From: an uncultured Muribaculaceae bacterium
GTDB lineage: Bacteria > Bacteroidota > Bacteroidia > Bacteroidales > Muribaculaceae
Direction: 5' to 3'
Assembly (NCBI GenBank): GCA_910588245.1
Contig: CAJUQP010000004.1
Span: 81,851 to 145,850, forward strand
Length of the DNA stretch: 64,000 nucleotides
Shown here: in pieces, positions 1-7,732 of the stretch
How positions within the stretch are numbered: the first letter of the stretch is position 1
Layout: every line of letters starts with the position of its first letter
The notes under the pieces: generated by a model
What the model was told of the DNA's origin: nothing
Database searches by the model: none
The model's input: only the letters and a program-made list of their open reading frames with translations
Translations under genes and position numbers: made by a program

Positions 1-786
1 CGGCTGCTTGATCTCTCCATTGGCATCCTTAAGGGTTTCGACGTCAACCCCTGTCTTATCGGAAATACTGTTCCAGGTGTCATTCTTCTTGACCTTATAT
101 ACGTCGATACCGGCGAGGCGCTCCTCCTCCACGAGCTCTGTATGATAGCGTGAGGCGCTGGAATTGACATTTATCCGAAGTGTTTCTCCGGCTCTGAAAT
201 TAGATTCCGAAACTCCCGGGTTGGCTTTGAGGATATCTTCCACCGATGTCTGATAGCGCTTTGCGAGGGAGAAGAGGGTGTCGCCAGGCTTGATTTCATA
301 ATAAAGATATTTCTGCCCGTGAGGCGACGGATTCTGTTGGAGCACGAGAGTCTCTCCTGCCTTTATTCCACGTTTTGCTTCCGGATAAGCGGCATATATC
401 TCGTCGAGAGGTATATTGTATTTCTTTGATATGCTGTATACGGTCTCCCCTTTTTTAACGAGATGACGGATAGGCTCTACCACAGTATCTGTCGGTGCGG
501 GATCCTCCTTGAGTTCAGTCACGACCGTCACCTTCCCCGTAGGGTAATACAGGCGCGTGCCCTTTTTCATCTCAGAAGCGGAGTTAGGATTGAGCCTTAC
601 CAGTTCCTCAACATTCCAGTCATATTTCTTGGCGATGCCATAGATTGACTCGCCTTTCTTTATTTCGTGATAATAATACTCCTTGCCTAAAATCTCCACC
701 TTCGGGAGATCAGGCGTAGAAGCCACGGCCGGGATGAAAGCAGCCGCCAACCCCGCGAGGGGCAATATTCGCGTCAAGATTTTCAT
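1..786 (-). CDS. LysM-repeat secreted protein, 5' part only
   Basis: The first 262 residues are visible and the gene continues beyond base 1. It starts at ATG 786-784 with a basic, hydrophobic signal peptide (residues 1 to about 23). Four LysM modules follow at about residues 40-82, 108-150, 163-206 and 230 onward, each opening with a K-x-G/N-[DE]-[ST] turn such as KKGESIYGIAKKY and KPGDTLFSLAKRY. LysM modules bind N-acetylglucosamine in peptidoglycan, so an exported, wall-associated protein is expected. Bacteroidetes proteins with serial LysM modules sometimes carry a C-terminal periplasmic-binding-protein-like domain, but that part is outside the window, so the full function is open. A promoter box lies 4 nt before the start codon. 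Confidence 0.85.
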   Translation of the reverse strand, partial: MKILTRILPLAGLAAAFIPAVASTPDLPKVEILGKEYYYHEIKKGESIYGIAKKYDWNVEELVRLNPNSASEMKKGTRLYYPTGKVTVVTELKEDPAPTDTVVEPIRHLVKKGETVYSISKKYNIPLDEIYAAYPEAKRGIKAGETLVLQQNPSPHGQKYLYYEIKPGDTLFSLAKRYQTSVEDILKANPGVSESNFRAGETLRINVNSSASRYHTELVEEERLAGIDVYKVKKNDTWNSISDKTGVDVETLKDANGEIKQP

Positions 787-790
787 AACG

Positions 791-798
791 CAAAATTA
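791..798 (-). promoter_or_regulatory. -7 promoter box for the LysM gene
   Basis: TAATTTTG on the minus strand matches the Bacteroidetes -7 consensus TAnnTTTG exactly. Only 4 nt separate it from the ATG at 786, so the mRNA may be leaderless. No exact TTTG box is seen at 19-21 bp spacing. Confidence 0.5.
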
Positions 799-909
799 CA
801 AAAAAATCCCCAATCCCATTCAATTTCACCGCTATTTCTCACTATCTCTCACCCCATAATCCGGCAACCAAAAGTTGCGGAATAAAAAAACCTTTGTCAA
901 ATCCCGTAT

Positions 910-917
910 TAACTTTG
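910..917 (+). promoter_or_regulatory. Candidate promoter for the hut operon
   Basis: TAACTTTG is an exact -7 consensus match, about 120 nt before hutU, but the nearest upstream TTTG (893-896) is only 13 bp away. A second candidate nearer the gene is GTTG (984-987), 19 bp, TAATTTCG (1007-1014), each box with one mismatch. I cannot decide between them. Nothing else is seen in the 787-1039 gap. Confidence 0.35.
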
Positions 918-1039
918 CCCCCGGAAACAGGAAAGAAGAGTCTTTCCTTGGTGTTAAGTATTCTATTTTTTTGACACAATATTGTTGCCGAATCAGCCTT
1001 TTTTGTTAATTTCGCGCTTAGAACTAATTCATATCTACC

Positions 1040-3037
1040 ATGACTCGTGACAAAATTCTACTTTCTGCCGAATGGCCGGAGTATCATGATTTCAAAAGCG
1101 GCATCCGCCGCGCACCCGACAGAGGATATACCCTCACGCCGGAAAAAACAGTCACCGCCCTCAAAAATGCCTTACGTTATCTTCCCGAGGAACTGCACGA
1201 AAAAGCGGCTCCCGAATTTTTGGAAGAATTGCGCACCCGAGGTCGCATATATGCCTACCGTTGGCGTCCTGAAGGCGACCTTAAGGCCAAGCCTATAGAT
1301 CAATATAAAGGAAAATGTCTTGAAGGGAAAGCCTTCCAGGTGATGATCGACAATAATCTATGCTTCGACATAGCCCTATATCCATATGAACTCGTGACAT
1401 ATGGAGAGACCGGTCAGGTTTGTCAGAACTGGCTGCAATACCGTCTAATCAAGAAATATCTTGAGGAACTCACCGACGAGCAGACCCTCGTGATTGAGTC
1501 CGGCCATCCTCTCGGGCTCTTCCCCTCCCGTAAAGATGCGCCACGTGTCATAATCACCAATGCCATGATGGTCGGAATGTTCGACAATCAGCATGACTGG
1601 CACGAGGCAATGCAGATGGGAGTGGCAAACTATGGACAGATGACCGCCGGCGGATGGATGTATATCGGTCCGCAGGGAATCGTACACGGCACATTCAACA
1701 CTCTGCTCAACGCCGGACGTATGAAACTCGGTGTGCCGCAGGATGGTGACCTCTCCGGACATCTCTTCGTATCCTCGGGACTCGGAGGCATGAGCGGTGC
1801 TCAGCCTAAAGCTGCAGAAATCGCCGGAGCTGCCGCCATAATCGCCGAGGTCGACGCATCGCGCATCGAAACCCGCAAGAACCAGGGGTGGGTGCAGGAA
1901 GTCACAGACTCGATACCGGAGGCATTCCATCTCGCAGCCGAAGCCATGAAAGAGCATAAGCCAATCTCCATAGCCTACCACGGCAATGTCGTCGATCTCC
2001 TTGAATATGCTGTGGCCCAAGATATCAAGATCGAATTACTCAGCGACCAGACCTCATGCCATGCCGTATATGAAGGTGGATACTGCCCCGTAGGTCTATC
2101 ATTTGAGGAACGCACCCGTCTGCTTCATGAAAATCCGGAGGAATTCAGAAAGAGGGTCGACGAATCGCTGAAACGCCATTTCAAAGCGATCAAGGCCCTC
2201 ACCGAACGCGGCACTTATTTCTTCGACTACGGCAACTCGTTTATGAAAGCCATCTACGATGCCGGAGTGAAGGAGATATCAAGAAACGGCATCGACGAAA
2301 AAGACGGATTCATTTGGCCATCGTATGTGGAAGACATCATGGGACCGATGCTTTTCGATTACGGCTACGGACCTTTCCGTTGGGTATGCCTCAGCGGACG
2401 TCACGAAGACCTCGTGAAGACCGATCACGCCGCAATGGAATGTATCGACCCGTCGCGCCGTGGCCAGGACCGCGACAACTACAACTGGATACGCGATGCT
2501 GAGAAAAACGCGCTCGTGGTAGGCACACAAGCCCGCATTCTATATCAGGATGCCCTCGGACGCATGAACATCGCCTTGCGTTTCAATAAAATGGTGCGTG
2601 ATGGAGAAGTCGGCCCCATAATGCTCGGCCGCGACCATCATGACGTGAGCGGCACCGATTCACCATTCCGTGAGACTTCCAACATAAAAGACGGTTCTAA
2701 CGTTATGGCCGACATGGCCGTACAATGCTTTGCCGGCAACTGTGCACGCGGCATGAGCCTCGTGGCGCTTCACAACGGCGGCGGTGTAGGCATTGGCAAG
2801 GCCATAAACGGCGGCTTCGGAATGGTATGCGACGGCTCCGAAAGAGTCGACAGGATCCTCCGTAACGCTATGCTTTGGGATGTGATGGGTGGCGTTGCCC
2901 GCAGGTCATGGGCTCGAAACGAAAACGCCATGTCCACCGTGAAGGAATGGAACGAGACACAGGCCGAGAACGGATTCATGATCACCGAGCCATTCATCGC
3001 GGATGAGAAGATGATCAGGGAACTGATTGAGAGATAA
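1040..3037 (+). CDS. hutU: Urocanate hydratase (long form)
   Basis: Cytosolic NAD-dependent enzyme of histidine breakdown that hydrates urocanate to 4-imidazolone-5-propionate. At 665 aa it is about 100 residues longer than the classical 550-560 aa urocanases. The family signatures are clear: GGMSGAQPKAA at residues 249-259, MTAGGWMYIGPQGIVHGT near 201-218, and a glycine-rich segment near 570-590 (NGGGVGIGKAINGG). The classical active-site stretch LPARICW appears here as the variant GPFRWVC. It is the first gene of a four-gene hut operon; ftcD follows after 80 nt that contain a strong hairpin. The pathway neighbours make the call secure. Confidence 0.95.
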   Translation: MTRDKILLSAEWPEYHDFKSGIRRAPDRGYTLTPEKTVTALKNALRYLPEELHEKAAPEFLEELRTRGRIYAYRWRPEGDLKAKPIDQYKGKCLEGKAFQVMIDNNLCFDIALYPYELVTYGETGQVCQNWLQYRLIKKYLEELTDEQTLVIESGHPLGLFPSRKDAPRVIITNAMMVGMFDNQHDWHEAMQMGVANYGQMTAGGWMYIGPQGIVHGTFNTLLNAGRMKLGVPQDGDLSGHLFVSSGLGGMSGAQPKAAEIAGAAAIIAEVDASRIETRKNQGWVQEVTDSIPEAFHLAAEAMKEHKPISIAYHGNVVDLLEYAVAQDIKIELLSDQTSCHAVYEGGYCPVGLSFEERTRLLHENPEEFRKRVDESLKRHFKAIKALTERGTYFFDYGNSFMKAIYDAGVKEISRNGIDEKDGFIWPSYVEDIMGPMLFDYGYGPFRWVCLSGRHEDLVKTDHAAMECIDPSRRGQDRDNYNWIRDAEKNALVVGTQARILYQDALGRMNIALRFNKMVRDGEVGPIMLGRDHHDVSGTDSPFRETSNIKDGSNVMADMAVQCFAGNCARGMSLVALHNGGGVGIGKAINGGFGMVCDGSERVDRILRNAMLWDVMGGVARRSWARNENAMSTVKEWNETQAENGFMITEPFIADEKMIRELIER

Positions 3038-3059
3038 CCAACCGATATAAGATCATAGT

Positions 3060-3089
3060 CCGGTGCCTTTGCAGAAGCAATGGCACCGG
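3060..3089 (+). other. Intercistronic hairpin hutU/ftcD
   Basis: CCGGTGCC at 3060-3067 pairs with GGCACCGG at 3082-3089, and inside it TTGC (3069-3072) pairs with GCAA (3077-3080) around a 4-nt loop. No U-tract follows, so this is more likely an mRNA stability or processing element than a terminator. Confidence 0.6.
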
Positions 3090-3117
3090 GATTCAGACTA
3101 AGAAGTTATTTAAAACC

Positions 3118-4818
3118 ATGAAACAGATAATAGAGTGTGTGCCCAATTTCTCTGAGGGGCGCGACAAGTCCGTAATCGACGCCATCGTTGCGGATATTGA
3201 GAAAGGCGGAGATGTGAGAGTGCTTGACGTAGATCCGGGAGAAGCGACCAACCGTACGGTGGTCACTTTCGTAGGAGAACCCGATGCCGTGGTAGAAGCT
3301 GCCTTGCGTGGCATGAAGAAAGCCTCAGAGCTCATCGACATGCGCAACCACCACGGAGCACACCCACGTATGGGTGCCACCGACGTCTGCCCTCTGATTC
3401 CGGTAAGTGGCATCACACTCGAAGAATGTGCCGCTCTCGCCCGAAAGCTTGCCGAGAGAGCAGCCACAGAACTCCACATACCATGCTATTGCTATGAGGC
3501 GGCAGCCTTCACCCCCGAGCGCAAGAATCTCGCGGTTTGCCGTCAGGGTGAATATGAAGGCCTCGCAGACAGAATGGGGAAAGAGGATAAAGGCCCCGAC
3601 TATGGCAACCGTCCGTTTGACGAAGATGTAGCGCGCACTGGATGCACAGCCGTAGGCGCTCGCGATTTCCTTATAGCCGTCAACTTCAACCTCAACACCA
3701 CTTCAACAAGAAGGGCAAACGCCATTGCTTTCGATGTCCGTGAGAAAGGTCGTCCGCAGCGTGAGGGGGGTAAGCCCAACGGCAAACCGATGAAAGACGC
3801 CGAGGGCAATACCATCATGCTGCCCGGAACTCTCAAGGCCACGAAAGCTATCGGATGGTTTATCGACGAATATGGTATCGCCCAGGTTTCGATGAATATC
3901 ACCGACATATCCACTACCCCCCTCCACAAGGCATTTGATGAGGTGTGCAGGGCTGCCGCGGCTCGCGGAGTGCGCGTCACCGGCACCGAGATTGTTGGTC
4001 TCGTGCCGAAGCGCACCCTCATCGACGCCGGCAAGCATTATCTCCGCATGCAGCAGCGGTCTGTCGGAATCAGCGAAGACGAGATAATAAAGATTGCCGT
4101 GAAATCAATGGGACTCGACGAACTGAAGCCTTTTGTCCGCGACGAAAAGATTATCGAGGACATGCTTCAGGACAAACACGGCAAAAAACTTGTCGACATG
4201 ACGTGCAAGGGATTCGCTGAAGAAACCGCATCCGAATCGCCCGCTCCCGGCGGAGGGAGCATCGCTGCATACATGGGCGCGCTGGCTGCCGCTCTGGGTA
4301 CTATGGTGGCAAACCTTTCTGCCCACAAACCCGGATGGGACGAACGATGGGAGGAGTTTTCGGACATCGCCGAGAAAGGACATGCCATTCAAGACCGTCT
4401 CATAGCCCTCGTTGACGAAGACACCGAGGCTTTCAACCGCATCATGGCTGTGTTTGCGATGCCCAAGAAGACACCGGAAGAGAAGGAGGCACGGGCCGCG
4501 GCACTTGAGGCTGCCACACTCTACGCCACTGAAGTGCCTCTGCGCACCATGCAGACAGCCTACGAGACTTTCGACATACTCGAGGCGATGGCATCTAAAG
4601 GGAATCCGGCCTCGGTAAGCGATGCCGGTGTAGGGGCACTCGCTGCCAGAAGTGCCGTGCTCGGAGCGCATCTCAATGTCAGGATAAACGCCGCCGGCCT
4701 GAAAAACCGCGAGAAAGCGGAGGAGCTGCTGACTGCCGCCTCAGTGCTCGCATCGGCTGCAATCAACCGGGAGATGCAGATCCTGGAAACCGTCAATAAG
4801 GTTATCGATAAAAACTGA
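3118..4818 (+). CDS. ftcD: Glutamate formimidoyltransferase / formimidoyl-THF cyclodeaminase fusion
   Basis: Bifunctional enzyme, 566 aa. The N-terminal transferase half (about 1-330) moves the formimino group from formiminoglutamate to tetrahydrofolate, releasing glutamate. The C-terminal cyclodeaminase half (about 355-566) converts the product to 5,10-methenyl-THF and ammonia. The transferase active-site histidine is at residue 82 in NHHGAHPRMGA, the same position as in the animal enzyme. The cyclodeaminase half begins with the glycine-rich stretch APGGGSIAAYMGALAAALG. The domain order matches mammalian FTCD (541 aa). It lies between hutU and hutI, 11 nt before the latter. This gives the organism the folate-dependent end of histidine degradation instead of direct hydrolysis to formamide. 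Confidence 0.95.
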   Translation: MKQIIECVPNFSEGRDKSVIDAIVADIEKGGDVRVLDVDPGEATNRTVVTFVGEPDAVVEAALRGMKKASELIDMRNHHGAHPRMGATDVCPLIPVSGITLEECAALARKLAERAATELHIPCYCYEAAAFTPERKNLAVCRQGEYEGLADRMGKEDKGPDYGNRPFDEDVARTGCTAVGARDFLIAVNFNLNTTSTRRANAIAFDVREKGRPQREGGKPNGKPMKDAEGNTIMLPGTLKATKAIGWFIDEYGIAQVSMNITDISTTPLHKAFDEVCRAAAARGVRVTGTEIVGLVPKRTLIDAGKHYLRMQQRSVGISEDEIIKIAVKSMGLDELKPFVRDEKIIEDMLQDKHGKKLVDMTCKGFAEETASESPAPGGGSIAAYMGALAAALGTMVANLSAHKPGWDERWEEFSDIAEKGHAIQDRLIALVDEDTEAFNRIMAVFAMPKKTPEEKEARAAALEAATLYATEVPLRTMQTAYETFDILEAMASKGNPASVSDAGVGALAARSAVLGAHLNVRINAAGLKNREKAEELLTAASVLASAAINREMQILETVNKVIDKN

Positions 4819-4829
4819 CGGTTTTCCAT

Positions 4830-6077
4830 ATGGATAAGAATCTGATCATCACAAACGCCACACTTGTGACTCCTGTGGGCAGAAGTGCCCGCAGGGGCCC
4901 AGAGATGGGTTGTCTGAAAACGACTGGACATGCCACAATAGTAGTCTCTGACGGCATAATAACATATGCGGGGCCATCGGAAGACTACACAGTATCTGAT
5001 GATACGGCATATACAAGAATCGATGCCGCAGACCGCGTGGTTCTGCCGGGCTTCGTCGACTCCCACACCCATCTGATATTCGGCGGATACAGGCCTGACG
5101 AATTCGGGTGGAGACTGAACGGTGAATCTTACATGAGCATAATGCAACGCGGAGGAGGGATTCAATCCACGGTCAATGCCACACGCTCTGCCTCTGCCGA
5201 GGAACTTGTGGAAAAGGCGCAGTGGTTTATCGACCGCATGAGCGAGATGGGGGTCACAACCGTAGAAGCCAAGAGCGGATATGGTCTCGACACTCCGTCA
5301 GAACTGAAAATGCTCAACGCGATCGAAACACTCGCAACCAAACCCGGCCAGAAACTGAATATCGTGGCCACTTTCCTCGGGGCACATGCTGTGCCGAAAG
5401 AATACAAAGGGCGCACTGAGGAATATGTCGACCTTATGATCGGCGAGATGTTGCCGGCTGTGAAAGGAAAGGCTGAGTTCTTCGATATTTTCACTGAGAA
5501 AAATGTATTCGAGATCGAAGATTCCCGCAGACTCCTGAAAGCCGCTAAGGAAGCGGGATTCAAACTGAAACTGCATGCCGACGAGATCGTGACTCTCGGA
5601 GGAGCCGAACTTGCAGCGGAAATGGGTGCTGTCTCAGCCGATCATCTCCTACATGTGAGCGATGATGGCATACAGCGGATGGCTAAGGAAGGTGTTGTCG
5701 CAACCCTGCTCCCTCTCACAGCATTCTCCTTGCGAGAGCCCTATGCCCCGGCAAGAAAATTCATAGAAGCCGGCGCAGCCGTGGCGCTTGCCACCGATCT
5801 GAATCCCGGGAGTTGCTTCTCCGGCTCCATACCTCTGACAATAGCACTGGCGTGCATCTATATGGGTATGACAATCGAGGAGACGATAACAGCGCTCACC
5901 CTCAACGGAGCCGCGGCTGTCGACAAGTCACACGAGATCGGATCGATAGAGCCTGGCAAGAAAGGCGACCTCGTCATCCTTGAATTTTCCAACTACAGGA
6001 TGCTACCCTATTACGTCGGAATGAATTGTGTCAACACAACAATCCACGAAGGAAATATCGTCTACTCCCATAAATAA
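4830..6077 (+). CDS. hutI: Imidazolonepropionase
   Basis: Metal-dependent amidohydrolase, 415 aa, that opens the imidazolone ring to give N-formimino-L-glutamate, the substrate of the upstream FtcD. The metal ligands of the family are visible: HxH at 79/81 in GFVDSHTHLIFGG, His249 in KLHADE and Asp323 in ALATDLNPGS. The length matches known HutI proteins (about 405-420 aa). It follows ftcD by 11 nt and precedes hutH by 75 nt that contain a hairpin. Cytosolic. Confidence 0.95.
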   Translation: MDKNLIITNATLVTPVGRSARRGPEMGCLKTTGHATIVVSDGIITYAGPSEDYTVSDDTAYTRIDAADRVVLPGFVDSHTHLIFGGYRPDEFGWRLNGESYMSIMQRGGGIQSTVNATRSASAEELVEKAQWFIDRMSEMGVTTVEAKSGYGLDTPSELKMLNAIETLATKPGQKLNIVATFLGAHAVPKEYKGRTEEYVDLMIGEMLPAVKGKAEFFDIFTEKNVFEIEDSRRLLKAAKEAGFKLKLHADEIVTLGGAELAAEMGAVSADHLLHVSDDGIQRMAKEGVVATLLPLTAFSLREPYAPARKFIEAGAAVALATDLNPGSCFSGSIPLTIALACIYMGMTIEETITALTLNGAAAVDKSHEIGSIEPGKKGDLVILEFSNYRMLPYYVGMNCVNTTIHEGNIVYSHK

Positions 6078-6078
6078 A

Positions 6079-6102
6079 GGTTGGGATTCGCTGATTCCAA
6101 CC
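6079..6102 (+). other. Intercistronic hairpin hutI/hutH
   Basis: GGTTGGGAT (6079-6087) pairs with ATTCCAACC (6094-6102) around a 6-nt loop, with one G-U pair. There is no U-tract. With the hutU/ftcD hairpin, both long gaps of the operon carry a stem. Confidence 0.5.
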
Positions 6103-6152
6103 GTCAGTTTAAAACCCGTTACCAACAACCAAACACTACATCTGAAGCAATC

Positions 6153-7658
6153 ATGAACAATGAGAATACATACGCTATAGGCTCGGGACTCCTCACCTAT
6201 GACATCATAGAACAAATACTCAAAAACGACACGAAACTCACACTGTCGGAGGAGGCTAAAGATAAAATACGACATTGCCGTGAGTATCTCGACAAGAAAG
6301 AAGAAGACTTCTCACGCCCCGTATATGGCGTGACTACCGGATTCGGCTCGCTCTGCGACAGGACAATCTCCAAGGAGCAACTCTCAACTCTCCAGGAGAA
6401 TCTCGTGAAGAGCCATTCATGCAGCGTCGGCACCCCTGTCGACAAGACTGTGGTCAAACTCATGCTTCTGCTTAAGGCCCATGCCCTCTCTATGGGTTTC
6501 AGCGGCGTGCAGGTAGAGACTGTGCAGAGAATCCTCGACTTCTACAACAACGACATTTATCCGGTGGTCTACGACCGGGGCTCACTCGGCGCGTCAGGCG
6601 ATCTTGCCCCTCTCGCCAACCTCTTCCTGCCGCTCATCGGCGAAGGTATGGTGGAATATAAGGGTGAAAGGATGACTGGAGCCGAAGTGCTCGCAAAATT
6701 CGGATGGGCACCGATACGACTTCAGTCGAAAGAGGGTCTCGCACTCCTCAACGGCACCCAGTTCATGAGTGCCAACGGCATCAAGGCCCTCATCGACGGC
6801 TGGCATCTGGTTAACTGCTTCGACCTGTTCGGAGCAATGAGCCTTGAGGCCTACGACGGACGCATCGAGCCATTCTATGATTGTTTGCAACAAGTGCGTC
6901 CCCATCGCGGCCAGATCGAGACAGCTGAAGTGTTCCGCCGTATATTGAAAGGGAGTGAGATCATAGAGCATGAGAAGAAACATGTGCAAGACCCATATTC
7001 CTTCCGTTGTATCCCGCAGGTACACGGTGCCGTGAAAGACGCCATGCACCACGTCACGGAAGTGCTCCACACGGAGATAAACTCCGTCACCGACAACCCG
7101 ACAGTCTTTCCTGACGAGGATCTGGTGTTGAGCGGCGGTAATTTCCACGGCGAACCGATAGCTCTTGTATTCGACTATATGGGTGTGGCGCTTCATGAAC
7201 TCGGCAATATCTCTGAGCGACGAGTGGCTCAACTCATACTTGGCAAGCGCGGGCTTCCGGAATTTCTCGTGGCCAAACCGGGACTTAATTCCGGATTCAT
7301 GATTCCGCAATATGCCGCCGCATCAGTCGTGAGCCAGAACAAGATGTACGCATGGCCTGCCTCGTGCGACTCGATAGTAAGCTCCAACGGCCAGGAAGAC
7401 CTCGTGTCGATGGGTGCCAATTCAGCCACAAAGCTCCACAAAATCATCGACAATCTCAAAATCATCGTTGCCATAGAGTTGATGAACGCTGCGCAGGGAA
7501 TCGATTTCCGACGCCCGTTGAAGTCCTCCCCTCAGATAGAAAAAGTCATGACCGCCTACCGCAAAGAGGTGCCATTCGTTGAAGACGATGTCGTGATGGA
7601 GGAATATATCCGCAAGACCCAGGATTTCCTCGAGCACTTCGACGTTGTGATCGAGTGA
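6153..7658 (+). CDS. hutH: Histidine ammonia-lyase
   Basis: Catalyses the first step of histidine use, deaminating L-histidine to urocanate. The start chosen is ATG 6153, giving 501 aa, the normal family length. An in-frame ATG at 6081 would add 24 residues unlike the family and would overlap the intercistronic hairpin. The Ala147-Ser148-Gly149 triad in GSLGASGDLAPLAN forms the MIO electrophile autocatalytically. The YGVTTGFG motif (58-65) and the NPTVFPDED segment are also typical. It is the last gene of the operon and is followed by a strong terminator. Confidence 0.96.
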   Translation: MNNENTYAIGSGLLTYDIIEQILKNDTKLTLSEEAKDKIRHCREYLDKKEEDFSRPVYGVTTGFGSLCDRTISKEQLSTLQENLVKSHSCSVGTPVDKTVVKLMLLLKAHALSMGFSGVQVETVQRILDFYNNDIYPVVYDRGSLGASGDLAPLANLFLPLIGEGMVEYKGERMTGAEVLAKFGWAPIRLQSKEGLALLNGTQFMSANGIKALIDGWHLVNCFDLFGAMSLEAYDGRIEPFYDCLQQVRPHRGQIETAEVFRRILKGSEIIEHEKKHVQDPYSFRCIPQVHGAVKDAMHHVTEVLHTEINSVTDNPTVFPDEDLVLSGGNFHGEPIALVFDYMGVALHELGNISERRVAQLILGKRGLPEFLVAKPGLNSGFMIPQYAAASVVSQNKMYAWPASCDSIVSSNGQEDLVSMGANSATKLHKIIDNLKIIVAIELMNAAQGIDFRRPLKSSPQIEKVMTAYRKEVPFVEDDVVMEEYIRKTQDFLEHFDVVIE

Positions 7659-7676
7659 TCCGGTGCCAGCATAAAT

Positions 7677-7732
7677 CTGACAGCAGTCATCCCCGCGTCA
7701 TGGAATCATGAGGCGGGGATGATTGCTGTCAG
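7677..7732. terminator. Bidirectional terminator between hutH and the outer-membrane barrel gene
   Basis: A 20-nt arm (7677-7696, ending CATCCCCGC) pairs with 7713-7732 (starting GCGGGGATG) with one G-U position and a 16-nt loop. It lies between convergent genes and includes the stop codon of the minus-strand gene. Confidence 0.8.

Noticed and set aside
6081..6152. 24-residue upstream extension of hutH
   Set aside because: The extra residues do not resemble the family and coincide with the intercistronic hairpin; the start at 6153 gives the usual length.
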